Below the pieces are notes generated by a model. It had not been told where the DNA came from. It did not search any database and saw nothing but the letters and a program-made list of their open reading frames with translations. 64,000 bases of DNA from Talinum fruticosum (lineage: Eukaryota > Streptophyta > Magnoliopsida > Caryophyllales > Talinaceae). Made by a program: the position numbers and the translations under genes. The stretch covers positions 124,001 through 188,000 of the forward strand of contig JAITYX010000045.1 of assembly GCA_021018815.1 (NCBI GenBank), given 5' to 3'. This document shows, in pieces, positions 1 to 11,064 of this stretch; the stretch's first letter is position 1, and each line of letters starts with the position of its first letter.

Positions 1-179
1 ACCATTTTTGGCCCTTTGGCATTAGCTTTGGCCAACCCAAAGATGGTGGCCATTTTTCCCTTGCACGCATCCATTCATGTTTCCCGGTTTGTCAACCTCT
101 TGCTTGTATAGCTTGTTGGGGCTGAATTTGTTGGTTGCTTGCCAATTACTTGGGCTCATAAAATGCTTCTTAGGCCTCA

Positions 180-1034
180 TCAAAGTCCCATGAATAAGGA
201 CCTTTGTTTGGCTAGAAACTCATTTGATTTCCCTTGGAAATTTTGAGATAACTTCCAAAAATGCTTAGCCAAGTAATCAACATAAGGCTTTCGGTTGAGA
301 AGCTCCCCTCTTAAATAACAAGGGCAATATAGCAAACAAAACCAGCTCATAATATAAAGTAAATTCAATAGGCATGGCCGAGAGTATTTGGGCACATAAT
401 GAGGTCGTTCATGGGGCTTCCTCAACAATTGATTCTCATAACCAAGGAACAATGTTTCATACTTCTCATTGGCATCATAAATCAAAAACATTTGTTCCTC
501 CCATGGCTTAGAAACGTGGCTTCTCCACTTCACTTCCACACTTGCAACATAAAATAGGCCAAAGAACATTACAAACCACTCATGAGGGCTTCCAATACTC
601 CTCAAGTCAATTTTCAACATGAACTTCTTCCCAATTAATTCAAAGAAGAGCTTGGAACAAGGGTGAAGTAATTGGAAGTTTTCGGTTTGATCAAGGAGCT
701 TTTGAAACTTGGTTTGTATGTGTTTGGGCAAATTTATGAAGCTCTCGGCTGGGCTTTTTGTGGGCTGAATGTAGTGGTTGTGAAGGCTCACGGATTCCAC
801 TATTTCCAAGCTATCCTCAAGTTCCTCTTGCTCCTCAAGAATCTCATCATACTTTGGAGGCAACTTGGCACACATCCTCCAATTTGTTTTCAATATGCGC
901 ATAAAACTTGGGAGACAAGGCAAAGTGTGGTTCATTCTCTTCATGCTCCTTATGGAGCTCTTTACATTCAACCAAAGTAAAACTTGGTTGACGGGTTGGG
1001 AAATTTGGTGAGGGAAGGGAAAGACATTCACCAA
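180..1034 (-). pseudogene. N1 decayed pol segment with reverse-transcriptase remnants
   Basis: A 284-codon minus-strand frame. An acidic stretch rich in Glu (about residues 60-82) is shared with N3 and N7. Further on, KIDLRS (about 597-614) is followed almost at once by HEWFVMFFGL (about 555-584). In the gypsy elements of this window the same two motifs, KIDLRS and YEWLVMP, flank the middle of the RT palm. The simplest reading is a gypsy reverse transcriptase with an internal deletion and no YFDD active site. The first 55 residues are in a shifted frame relative to N3. I infer a non-catalytic remnant, since the sequence after the motif matches nothing I know. It could also be a chance resemblance over two short motifs, but their order and spacing argue against that. 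Confidence 0.6.
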
Positions 1035-1115
1035 ATTTCGGTGGAGGTGTTTTGGGGTTTTTTTTTGTGAGGGGTGGTGGTTTTTGTGGGGGTAGAGATG
1101 GCTGGACAGCAGGGG

Positions 1116-1409
1116 TTAAGGAGAGAGGTTGGTGATTTTTGTGGTGGCTTGGTTTGGTGTTTGTGATGAAGGAAGTAGGGGCTGGTTTATTGGCTTCGGT
1201 GGGGAAATGTGGGGGCTGTTTTTGTGGTGTGTTGGGGCATTTTGTGGAGGTGGAGAGGGCTGGACATTTGGGGTTTTGGAAAGAGAAGAGGGGGCAGAAA
1301 GTTTAGGAGAAGACAAACTCCCCTTGTTAAGGTGTTTGCTCTCGGTGGAAAGGGATTTGTAATTGAATGGATAAAATTTCTTTAGCAACTTCCCTCTTAG
1401 CTTCCTCCA
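1116..1409 (-). pseudogene. N1 gag, C-terminal part and proline-rich linker
   Basis: Minus-strand frame containing WRKLRGKLLK followed by PFNYKS, the end of the retrotransposon gag domain as seen in N3, N5, N6 and N7. A long Pro/Ser/Lys-rich tract with repeated PPKP and SPPPQN runs follows. The N-terminal half of the same gag lies at 7883-8004 on the far side of G1. The gag protein would form the virus-like particle. This copy is split by G1 and cannot be made in one piece. Confidence 0.75.
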
Positions 1410-2401
1410 TGATGTGCCAAAACGCAAGGCTACACCGATCATGCAAACAGAGTGCGCCAAATGCAATTTTGAGAGACTAAGAATGGACTTAGAAATGACC
1501 AATGGAACAATAAACAAGGACTAAACTAATCACTTGTGAGGAGATGATTAGCAAGGTAACCAACAACGATAGGACAAGAACAAGATAAAGTAGAGCTATC
1601 TAAGGATACAGCTATCACCACACTAAGTATAATTAGACTCTTCATAACACAGCCTAATTATGCCACTAATTAGACAAGCAAAAGAGAATTTTGGGGTTGA
1701 AATGAGCACAGCTCAACTTTACTTAGCATATAGCTAATATCAAAATCATCATCCTTTACAAAGAGAGAGCCCATGTATATTTATAGGCCTCTTAGCTAGG
1801 TTACATCACTCTAATCTAAGGGTTATAAATCCCTTTTACAATCAATGGTTGTGATGTATTTAGCAAAATAAAAGGACACAAACAAGGACAAAAGGTTAAT
1901 AATTACAGCAAGCAGAAAAGGAAGGGGACCACAGAATCGGTAGTACAAAGTAGTACGGTTCTAAGTCCGGTGACAGCTACAATCCTTGTCACCAAATTCT
2001 TTTGCTTTCCGATCCTTAACTTTCCTTTTTGGCTCTGCTGAGGACGCCTAGATGATGATCAAGTAGATTTGAGTATATCCGCAATCTGGTCTAAGCTAAT
2101 AAACCGAGGACTCGGAAAAAGATCATTTGACTTATGAGTTCGAAGCGAGGACTCGAAAAAGATCCCTTGGCTTATTTTCCTCCGAATACTTCGACTTGTC
2201 TTACTCCCTTACTCCTGTCCGAGGAGACAGACAAGTATTTACGAGTGTGGCCAAAACTCCTTTGATGCCTGCGTTATCAACGAAGACCCAGCAATGGTTT
2301 ACGAGGGTTCCGTAGTTAATTCCGAGGACTCGGAATTATCAATCTGTTCCGGATGGCTCTCGGTATTAGTTGGGGTTGGGTTTGTGGTGTCCTCCCCATT
2401 A
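1410..2401 (-). repeat. G1 3' LTR
   Basis: 992-bp LTR, homologous to 6832-7882. On the minus strand it begins TAATGGGGAGG (TGATGG in the other copies) and ends GGCACATCA. It lacks about 56 bp present in the 5' LTR, near 1605. A TATA-like box (TATAAATATA on the minus strand, about 1776-1785) lies in U3. The first roughly 100 bp still encode the C-terminal tail of pol. Confidence 0.92.
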
Positions 2402-3600
2402 TCCTCCCTAGCTTGAAAAGAATTTGCCCTCAAATTCTCGAGCGAATTATCTTCTAAGTAAGGAGATAAATCAACAACATTGAAAGTAGCTGAGACATTG
2501 TATTCTCCCGGTAAATTCACCTTATAAGCGTTGTCATTGATTCTCTCAAGTACTTCAAATGGTCCATCTGCAATTGGCATCAACTTAAACTTGCGCTTGG
2601 AAGGAAAACGTTCCTTCCTCGGGTGGATCTAAACGAGATCTCCTGCGGTTTTTGTTAGCGCTAACCTTGTAACTCAGATTAGCTTGCTCAATTCGGCTCG
2701 ACTTTCTCATGTAAGTCCTGAATCTGAGCAACTCTTTTCACAGCGTCGGTATGAGGCTTTCCATCAAAAGCTGTTGGGGTCGAGATCAAGTGGTGACAGA
2801 GGTTCCACACCATAAACAATCTTGAAGGGCGAAACATTGGTAGTCTTGTTTGGCGTGTGATTGTAAGCAAACTCAGCATGTGGAAGAAGTTGATCCCACG
2901 CCTTAGTGTTCGATTTGATTAGCGTTCGAGCAATACTCCCAAAGTTTTGTTTGTAACCTCGGTCCGAGGATGGCAAGTGGTGTTGTACTTCAACTTCGTT
3001 CCCAATTTCTTCCAAAGGGTAACCCAGAAATGACTCAGAAACTTTGCTTCTCTATCTAAGACCATTGTCCTTAGGATCCCATACAACCTTACCACTTCTC
3101 TAAAGTATAGGTCAGCAACCATCTGTAGCATCATTGGTCTTGTTGCAAGCAATGAAGTGAGCCATCTTAGAAAATTGATCAACAACAACTAGAATAGAAT
3201 CTTTCCCTTTACGAGTCCGTGGTAGACCCGGAACGAAGTCTAGACTTACATCCACCCGAGGCTGAGTTGGGACGGGTAATGGAGTGTAAAGTCCTTGAGG
3301 CAGGGAATGGCTCTTGGCATATTGGCACACAACACATCTCCTGATGATGTCTTGAACATCTTTGTCCATGCTTGGCCGGAAATAATGCTCCTTGAGCATC
3401 CGAGTCGTCTTTTTCTCTCCGAAATGGCCAGCAAGTCCTCCAGAATGGACTTCTCTTATAATAAGCTCTCTTATGCCACAACTAGGCACACACACATCTG
3501 ATACCCTTGAATAAGTATCCTCCTTGTATTTGGAACTCACCTTTGGGTCGAGTTTGGCATTCTTGGTATAGGGTTCCAAATTCCTTGTCATCCGCATATA
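2299..3600 (-). pseudogene. G1 integrase and C-terminal tail (broken)
   Basis: Minus-strand integrase spread over several frames. The zinc-binding domain shows [10 protein letters not shown] and later CVVCQYAKS (about 3490-3310). The core has the first Asp region ([12 protein letters not shown]) and a damaged second Asp region. The region of the catalytic Glu reads CHPRTEVTN, about four residues shorter than the usual HPQTDGQTE. A GPF-type module ([20 protein letters not shown]) is in the frame 2583-2299, followed by DLSPYLEDN and ENLRANSF. That frame passes through the polypurine tract and uses about 33 LTR-encoded codons before its stop. Integrase inserts the cDNA copy. This one is inactive because of frameshifts. 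Confidence 0.88.
2402..2415 (-). other. G1 polypurine tract
   Basis: On the minus strand CAAGCTAGGGAGGA lies immediately upstream of the 3' LTR. It is the usual primer site for plus-strand synthesis. Here it lies inside the pol reading frame. Confidence 0.75.
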
Positions 3601-4860
3601 GACTCTTCAAATGTTCAAACTCGAAGACACAAGTTTCTAATCGAAACAACAGTAGATACCTTCCGGACAGAGCATCAATGCCCTTGTTAAGTCTGTCCCG
3701 ATTTGTGTTTGATTGAAAAATGAAATGTCCGAAGGTACTCAACCCATTTCGCATGCCGTGGGTTCAACTTGTGTTGGCCCTGAATGTACTTGAGGGCTTC
3801 ATGATATGAGTGCAGAATGAATTCTTGAGCCACCAAGTAATGATTCCAATACTCTAATGATCGAATGATGGCATAGAATTCTTTGTCGTAGGTAGAGTAT
3901 CTTTGCTTGGTATCACACGACTTCTCACTAAAATAGGCGATGGGACGACCCTCTTGAGTGAGAATCCCACCAATGCCTACACCGAGGCATCACACTCAAC
4001 TTCAAAAATCTTCTCAAAGCTCGGGTAAGGCTAGGACGGGAGCACGGGTCGGTTTTGCCTTGATAGCTTCAAAAGATTTCGAGCCTAAGGTGTCCAAACA
4101 AAAGAAGCTGTTTCGAGCACCTCAGTCATAGGGGCGATGATAGTGTTGAAGTCTTTGATAAACCTCCTATAGAAAGATGCAAACCCATCAAAACTCCGAA
4201 CATCGTGTATGCTTTTAGGAGTAGGCCAAGACAGGATAGCCTCAATCTTGCTCTCATCTACCTTTACTCCCTCGGTTGAAACAACATAACCCGAAACGCG
4301 ATTTACGTGTTGAAGAATGAACATTTCTTCGATTCCCGTACAGTTTCTCTCTCTCTAGCAGTTGGACAATCTGTTTGAGGTGGTCAAAATGTTCCCTCTC
4401 ATTCGATTGTAGATCGGAATGTCATCAAAATAGACCACAACGAATTTCCCGATGAATGGTTTAAAAATCTGATTCATGAGTCGCATGAATGTGCTTGGAG
4501 CATTGGTCGGACCAAAGGGCATAACAAGCCACTCATATAAACCTCCCTTGGTCTTAAAAGCGGTTTTCCATTCATCTCCTTCTCCGATTCCGATTTGATA
4601 ATATCCACTTCGAGGTCAATCTTAGAAAAAACCTTAGAACCATGTAGCTCATCCAACATATCTTCAAGTCGTGGTATAGGATGCCTATACTTGATGGTGA
4701 TCTTGTTAATGGCACGACTATCTATACACATCGTCATAGAACCATCCTTTTTAGGTACCAACAAGGCTGGCACAGCGCAAGGACTCTTACTCACTCTCAC
4801 CACACCTTTAGACACCAACTCCTCAACTTGCCTCTGCACTTCGAGGTGTCTTTAGGGTTC
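3601..4860 (-). pseudogene. G1 reverse transcriptase and RNase H (broken)
   Basis: Minus-strand RT–RNase H. The RT begins near 4840 with [14 protein letters not shown] and [18 protein letters not shown]. The YFDD active-site motif is at 4421-4432. The connection region ([16 protein letters not shown]) is near 4240-4190. RNase H follows, read near 4020-3700 in shifted frames, with the Tyr-Asp-Lys-Glu-Phe-Tyr box and the HSYHEAL region. The usual role is copying element RNA into DNA inside the particle. Frameshifts at several points separate the fingers, palm and RNase H, so the copy cannot be active. Confidence 0.88.
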
Positions 4861-5700
4861 ATTCTTTAGGCTGGTTTGTTTGGCAATATAGATCCCGGGA
4901 TAAGGTCAATGTGGTGCTTGGATATCTCTTTTGGGGGTAGGCCAAGAGGTATCTCATCGGGAAAAACATGGGTGATAAGTGTTTTGGCTAGTGGGTATCC
5001 GAGTTCGAGGACTCGGAATTGTCTCGACTTAGAAGAATCAATTCTCTCATGGGTCCGAGTTCATGATGCATGGACAGCAGATAGGCTTCCCCTAGGGTCG
5101 AAGTAACTCGGACGGATTGGGTGTCCGAGGAGGCTTGGCTTTAGGCGGTTGTGAAGGGTCAAGTGGGGCTAAGGTTATTTTCTTGCCATTCTTAGTGAGA
5201 GTGTATGTGTTTTTGAACCCATCATGCATAAGCTGTACGATCAAATAACCAAGGTCTACCCAACAATAAGTGACATGCATCCATAGGTATAACATCACAC
5301 CATATATCATCAACATAAAACTTCCCAATAATGAAAGATATTAGGCAACGAGAGTTAACTCCGAGGCCCTTAACTTGACTCGGCCATTGTATGTTGTAGG
5401 GTGAGGGTGCAACTCGGTTTGTAACTGAAGCTTCTCTACCATGCTTACGAAGCAATGTTGGTGCAACTCCCTCCATCAGTAGTGATCGAACAAACTTTCC
5501 CTTTAATGGTTCCCCTTGTGTGAAATATATTCTCCTCTCGAGCCTCACTTGGATCCTTATATCCATCAACTCAAGGCTCTCACGATCACAAGTAGTTCTC
5601 CTTCATCGGCCTCTTCAACAATCTCTTCTATGCCCTCAGCAAGGCATAGCTCTCCCTCGGGCTCATACTCATCCCATATGGGCTCATCACTCTTAGTAAT
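4861..5700 (-). pseudogene. G1 protease and protease-RT linker (broken)
   Basis: Minus strand. The aspartic protease motif (Asp-Gly-Gly-Ser-Cys-Thr-Asn type) lies near 5480-5460 in one frame. PSPYNIQWPSQ and CLISFIIGKFYVDDIWCDV follow, then MDACHLLLGRPWLFDR near 5290-5230. This order (protease core, then the Cys-Asp-Val-Ile-Pro-Met-Asp-Ala-Cys block) is common in plant gypsy polyproteins. A Glu-rich stretch (EPIWDEYEPEGE) precedes it. It is broken by frameshifts. The MDACHLLLGRPW block serves as the reference for the N3 and N7 ORFs. Confidence 0.82.
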
Positions 5701-6723
5701 AGTGACGACCCTTCGATTTGGGCACTCGAAGCAAAGTGTCCAAATCCACGACACTTAAAACACTTGCGGCTCCGACCAGCATGAGGTTTGTTCCGAGTCC
5801 GAGTCCGAATAGTAGGGTGCTTAGACTCGGAAGCTGGATTTCGGGGCAGCGAGACTTAGACTAAAACAGAGGGTTAGAATAACCCTTGCCAAACTGAGTT
5901 GGCTTTGGTGGTTGAGTCCTAGAGACTTCTTTCTTGAAGGTTCTGACCTTCTTTTGCCGCTCCACCTCATGTGCCGGAAGACACACCTCATCAAAGGTTG
6001 AGTACTGCTGCAACTCAACAACATTAGCATACCTTGGGTCAAGTCCTCCAAGATACCGACTATGGTTTGATCCTCGGACTCTTGAAGATTGCATTTAATC
6101 ATTAACCTTTCGAACTCCCTGGTGTACTCCTCGACACTCATCGGACTCGTTGTAGGTTGTGCAACTTAGAATAGTTATCCTGGATGTATGTTGGGGGTAG
6201 AAACGGGGTTTTCGGTTTGGACCTCATCTTCTCCCAACTTATGATCTTTGGTTTCCTCTAAACGAGCACGTTTCTTCTCAGATTTGCCCACCAGGTTGAG
6301 GCAAACCCTCCGAGCTTGATAGCAACAAGCTTTACCTTCTTTTCATCTTTCACCTCTTTGTAGTCAAAGATTCTTTCAACTGTTTGCAACCATTCCGAAA
6401 CTCATCCGGGTTAAGGCGGCCTTCAAACTCCGGGATTTCAACTTTGAAATCTGAGTTGGGTCGGGGTGATTGATCCCTCCTCCCTCTTCTTCCTCTTCTT
6501 TGTTCACGCTCACTGGAAGAAGCAAAGGGATTGCTCTCCCCATCATCATCCCCATGTGAGTGGGTATGAGGTGGTGAGCTGGGTGGTGACTCTTCTAACT
6601 CATGCCGCTTCTTCTTCATCATATCTCCAAGTTGCTTTTTCGGATATATGTTCAGGCACGCATCTCATCATAGTTGTTCATGAGCATATCAAAACGTTCC
6701 TCCAATGTCATGCTTCCACTCAT
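5701..6723 (-). pseudogene. G1 gag (broken)
   Basis: Start ATG at 6723 (MSGSMTLEERF), the same start as in G4. After about 24 codons comes a TGA. The reading continues one frame over as MMKKKRHELEESPP, a Glu/Arg-rich stretch, then DFKVEIPEFEGRLNPDEF. The capsid part carries SVEEYTREFERLMIKCNLQESEDQTI near 6140-6050. A CX2CX4H zinc knuckle (CFKCRGFGH) is near 5755-5725, with the last Cys out of frame. The early TGA and frame change are shared with G4, so they predate both insertions. Confidence 0.85.
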
Positions 6724-6815
6724 TCTGGTTTATGGGTTCTCTGTGGACTGATGTGTTTGGGGCAAAAAGGGTTGTGTTTGGGGTTAAGGAAGGTCAGCCT
6801 AGGAAAGGCTCCAAG

Positions 6816-6827
6816 GCTCCGATACCA
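6816..6827 (-). other. G1 primer binding site
   Basis: Minus-strand TGGTATCGGAGC, four bases inside the 5' LTR end. It differs by one base from the initiator-tRNA-Met type site TGGTATCAGAGC used by the N elements here. Confidence 0.85.
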
Positions 6828-6831
6828 AAGC

Positions 6832-7882
6832 TGATGTGCCAAAACGCAAGGCTATACCGATTCTGCAAACAAAGTGCGCCAAATGCAATTTTGAGAGACT
6901 AAGAATGGACTTAGAAATGTCCAATGGAACAGTAAACAACAAGGACTAAGCTAATCACTTGTGAGGAGATGATTAGCAAGGTAACCAACATTGATAGGAC
7001 AAGAACAAGATAAACTAGAGCTATCCAAGGATACGAGATATCACCACCAAGGATAAAACTAGGGTACTAATCACACTTAGTGATACAGCTATCACCACAC
7101 TAAGTATAATCAGACTCTTCGAACACAGCCTAATTATGCCACTAATTAGACAAGCAAAAGAGAATTTTGAGGTTGAAAGGAGCACAGCTCAAATTTACTT
7201 AGCATATAGCCAATATCAAAATCATCATCTTTTACAAAGAGAGAGCCCCTGTATATTTATAGGCCTCTTAGCTAGGTTACATCACTCTAATCTAGGGGTT
7301 ATAAATCCCTTTTTACAATCAATGGTTGTGATGTATTTAGCAAAATAAAAGGACAAAAACAAGGACAAAAGGTAAATAATTACAGCGAGAAAAGGACAGC
7401 GAGAAAGGAAGGGGACCACAGAATCGGTAGTACAAAGTAGTACGGTTACGAGTCCAGTGACAGACTACAATCCTTGTCACCAAATTCTTTTGCTTTCTGA
7501 TCCTTAACTTTCCTTTTACGCTCTGCTGAGGACGCCTAGATGATGATCAAGTAGATTTGAGTATATCTGCAATCCGGTCTAAGCTCGAAGCGAGGACTCA
7601 AAAAAGATCATTTGACTTCGAGTTCGAAGCGAGGACTCGAAAAAGATCCCTTGGCTTATTTTCCTCCGAATACTTCTGACTTGTCTTACTCCCTTACTCC
7701 TGTCCGAGGAGACAGACAAGTATTTCGAGTGTGGCCAAAACTCCCTTGATGCTGCGTTATCAACGAAGACCCAGCAATGGTTTCGAGGGTTCCGCGATTA
7801 ATTCGAGGACTCGGAATTATCAATCTGTTCAGGCTGGCTCTCGGTATTAGTTGGGGTTGGGTTTGTGGTGTCCTCCCCATCA
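6832..7882 (-). repeat. G1 5' LTR
   Basis: 1051-bp LTR. On the minus strand it runs TGATGGGGAGG...GGCACATCA. A TATA-like box (minus strand ATAAATATAC, about 7252-7261) would start the genomic transcript. It retains the roughly 56 bp that the 3' copy has lost. Confidence 0.92.
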
Positions 7883-8004
7883 CTCCATGTGTGCACTCTT
7901 TCTTTGCCTCTTGTCTTTCTTCTCACTTTGTAGGTTGTCCACCAAATGAGGGCATGACTCCTCAACTTGGACACAACAATCTCAACCTTCTCATACTCCT
8001 TCAA
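7883..8004 (-). pseudogene. N1 gag, middle part
   Basis: Minus-strand gag fragment reading KEYEKVEIVVSKLRSHAL and WWTTYKVRRKTRGKERVHTW, collinear with the gag of N3 and N5-N7. It continues across G1 into 1116-1409. On its upstream side it is cut off by the LTR at 8005, and the N-terminal 40 or so codons are missing. The sequence LxxHALxWW is the recognisable core of the gag domain. Confidence 0.82.
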
Positions 8005-9286
8005 TGATGGAGAGTGGGCAACCTTCTGTTTTGAGCTGAATATTATTCATGTTGTGAAGCTTTGTATGTTTAGTGTTCAGCCGGAAATGTTTGCTTACTC
8101 CATGATCAAGGGAAGGGCTCAAAATACAAGCGCTTGATGTTAGTGGATTCCGGAGGATGATGGTTCTCAAAGTCATTAAGCTCTTATGATTTTGTTTATA
8201 AATAATTGATTACCAATTTAGTTGAGAAGATTAGTGAGAGTAGCCACCTAAAATCTCCATGGTCAAGCAAGAAGGTTTGTTCTAATCAAGGCCGGGAATG
8301 TTGCTATGTTATGCTCGTGGTACATAAATAAGTTGATGCTTAAATCATGGTCGGTCCATGAGGATGCTTTAGCCGAATGATGAGCTACAAAAGAAGATGA
8401 TGACTAAGCATTCTAGAAGCATCAAGAATCAAAGAGCTTGGAGAAGGGGAAAACAAGCCTTAGCCACATGTTCCCAATTTTGGAATACTTGGCTAGAATT
8501 CACCTTAGCTTGGCTTGGAGAAAGGGAAAGGAATATTGTTAGTTAGCATTTTGTTTTTGCATTATTTTCAGCTTGAATTCTGTTACACTTTCAGCTTGCA
8601 TTCGGTTATGTAAAATGCCATAGCTAGGCATTATATAATCAGCTCATGTGCTTCATTGTAATGCAACTTTTCGATGAAATATATGAGTTTATACTCGAGC
8701 TGGATTTGCTCATCCTTTGGAATTCTCATTGCTGTATCCTAGTGTGGCAGCTAGGTGGTGTCCTGTGAGTCCTTCCAATCTCCCGGTGGTGTTTACGTAT
8801 CCGGACAGATTGAAGGTGCCCCTCGGTTCTTACTCGGTGGTGTTTACGTATCCGAGCTAGGACCTTGGTTTTATCCCCTCACTTTACCAATTCATATCTC
8901 ACAATCTACCCAGCCATTTCATTCCAAATTTTAACCACAATCCTTCCTGTCCATCTACTTCCATTCCTCCAATTTTCAGCTCCATCCAAGAACATCTCCA
9001 TCCTCCACACGAAACCAAACAAAGGCTGTCATGTCTGTACAGCCAGCCGGTTACATCAACTTCAGGCTATCTGTTCAGGGAGTTCCCCTTACCCAAATTC
9101 AACGAAACTTGGTCACGATCTTCATTTACCAGTTACCTACCTCCCCACCAAATTTCAGCCAAGACCAAGCACTGTTGCCCCACTTTTCACCTGATCTCCC
9201 AAGACTGCGCAGTCAGGCTGCATTCTGCCTGGTTGTGTACCTTGCGGTTTTCTTTCCATTTTCTTTGCTTCCGCCACTACACATCA
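8005..9286 (+). repeat. S1: N-family LTR without target duplication
   Basis: 1282-bp LTR (TGATGGAGAG...CACTACACATCA). The flanks differ: TTCAA on the left in N1 gag, TTTCG on the right in G2 integrase. The two flanks also belong to different host elements. This suggests recombination between LTRs of two separate insertions, with loss of the DNA between them. It carries the conserved TATA-like box (CATTATATAATC) and hairpins (CCTAG 8738-8742 with CTAGG 8751-8755). Confidence 0.88.
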
Positions 9287-10029
9287 TTTCGCCACTTTCT
9301 CTTGGGGTCAAGTCAAGAGGAGTAATTGGTTACACACCGTAGACTACTTTGAACGGGCTTAACCCCGTGGTTTTGCTAGGAGCCCCATTATAAGCAAATT
9401 CGGTGTGAGCTAGCGAGTTGATCCCATGCCTTGGTGTTTGTTTTGATCAAGGCCCTTAGTAGTACGCCCAAGGTCCGATTAGTAACCTCCGTTTGCCTAT
9501 CCGTTTGGGGATGACATGTGGTACTAAATTTAAGCTTAGTTCCCAACTTTTTCCACAAGGTAAGCCAAAAGTGACTAAGGAATTTGCTATCTCGATCCGA
9601 AACAATTGACTTAGGGATGCCATGTAACCTCACTACTTCTTTGAAATATAAATCGGCAATTTGTGTAGCATCGTTGGTTTTGTTACACGGGATAAAGTGA
9701 GCCATTTTAGAAAAATGGTCCACCACCACAAGGATAGAATCCTTGTTCCTTTGTGTTTTCGGTAACCCCAAAATAAAATCCATACTCACATCTTCCCACG
9801 GTTGAGTGGGTGTAGGTAGCAGTGTGTAGAGTCCTTGAGGAAGAGAGTGACACTTTGCCTCTTGACAAACCGCACATCGCTTCAAAACTTCTTGCACATC
9901 ATCTTCCATCTTCGGCCAATAGTAGTGTTCCCTTATCATGCTTGTAGTTTTGTTAACACCAAAATGCCCAGCGAGCGCGCCACTATGAACTTCTCGGATG
10001 ATCAATTCTCGTGTGCCACAACGAGGCAC
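9287..10029 (-). pseudogene. G2 integrase (C-terminus missing)
   Basis: A 213-codon open frame (10029-9388) plus a shifted continuation to 9287. It shows a zinc-binding domain with His-His in [12 protein letters not shown] and Cys-Cys in RCAVCQEAK. All three catalytic acids are present: Asp in [11 protein letters not shown], Asp in VSDRDSKF and Glu in [12 protein letters not shown]. This is the best-preserved integrase core in the window. The C-terminal GPF module is lost at the S1 junction. A small frame change separates it from RNase H at about 10035. The enzyme would join element DNA to the host chromosome, but this copy is truncated. Confidence 0.88.
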
Positions 10030-10041
10030 ACACAGCCGTGT

Positions 10042-11064
10042 TCATTTAAAAAGGTAGCCTTCTTGAAGTAAATAATCACCCTTGGGATGCTTAGAAGATT
10101 CACGAAATATCTCACAAAAATCCTCATCGTTATGGTATAAAGATTTCAAGTGCTTAAAACCAAGGACTTGAGTTTGCAATTGAAACAACAAGAGGTACCT
10201 TCTTGATAGTGCGTCCGCTCCTTTGTTCATTTTACCGGACTTATGTTTGATAGTGAAATGGAAAGTTTGCAAATACTCTACCGATTTCCCATGCCTTGGA
10301 TTGAGCTTATGTTGCCCTTGGGTATACTTTAAAGCCTCATGGTCCGAATGCAAAATGAACTCACTAGCCACAAGATAATGGCTCCAATGTCCTAAAGTCC
10401 TCACAATGGCATAGAACTCTTTATCATATGTTGAGTACTTTCTCCTTGATTCACTAAGTTTCTCACTAAAGAAGGCAATGGGCCGCCCTTCTTGAGAGAG
10501 AATTCCACCAATGCCTACACCCGAGGCATCATATTCTACTTCAAAAATTTTGTCAAAACTTGGCAAGGCAAGGACCGACGCTCTTGTGAGTTTGTGTTTA
10601 ATCATCTCAAAAGCTCCTTGGGCTTTGGTGTTCCATTGGAATGTGCTCCCTTTTAGTACCTCGGTCATGGGGGCCATTATGGTACTAAAATCTTTGATAA
10701 ATCTTCGGTAAAATGATGTCAAGCCATGGAAACTTCTAACATCATGAATGCTTGCGGGAGCCGGCCATGATTGGATGGCATCTACTTTGCTTTCATCCAC
10801 CTTAATGCCTTAAGCCGTGACAACACATCCGAGAAAGATCACCTCCGGGGTGAAGAATGTGCACTTTTGGACGTTGCCATAGAGTTTTTCTTCCTCTAAT
10901 ATTTTGAGGACTTGAACAAGGTGACTAAAATGCTCCTCCTCATTTTTGCTATACACCAAGATGTCATCAAAGTATACAACCACAAACTTGTCAATAAGAG
11001 GTCGAAATACATGATTCATGAGCCTCATGAAGGTGCTTGGTGCATTAGATAGCGCGAGTGGCAT
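10042..11064 (-). pseudogene. G2 RT C-terminal half and RNase H
   Basis: Minus strand. The RT palm and thumb in 11058-10810 include [17 protein letters not shown] and YFDD at 10962-10973. An in-frame stop follows at the connection (VVTA-stop). The 252-codon frame 10800-10042 carries the connection ([16 protein letters not shown]) and RNase H with FEVEYDAS, YDKEFYAI and HSDHEAL, the three acidic boxes. Only two breaks are visible, so this copy is younger or less decayed than G1. The N-terminal RT continues at 12332 on the other side of S2. Confidence 0.88.

Larger units (their letters stand above)
1..1409 (-). mobile_element. N1: internal region of a non-autonomous LTR element (left end outside window)
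   Basis: Minus-strand internal sequence of an N-family element. The first 180 bases match the 3' internal region of N3 near 17760-17890. The segment runs through a decayed pol stretch and the proline-rich end of gag, and stops at the G1 insertion. It resumes at 7883-8004, where the gag reading continues. Neither LTR of this copy is in the window. The 5-bp sequence CTCCA at 1405-1409 is duplicated at 7883-7887 by the G1 insertion. Confidence 0.8.
1410..7882 (-). mobile_element. G1: full-length Ty3/gypsy element, minus strand, duplication CTCCA
   Basis: Complete but degenerate Ty3/gypsy retrotransposon, read from 7882 down to 1410. It has a 5' LTR (6832-7882), primer binding site (6816-6827), gag, protease, RT, RNase H, integrase, polypurine tract (2402-2415) and 3' LTR (1410-2401). 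CTCCA at 1405-1409 and 7883-7887 is the target duplication, and it sits in the gag of N1. Same family as G4. The pol order PR-RT-RH-INT, a GPF-type motif ([10 protein letters not shown]) and a pol frame that runs into the LTR suggest a chromovirus, possibly the CRM lineage. The clade is inferred, not tested. Stops and frameshifts occur throughout. Confidence 0.93.
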
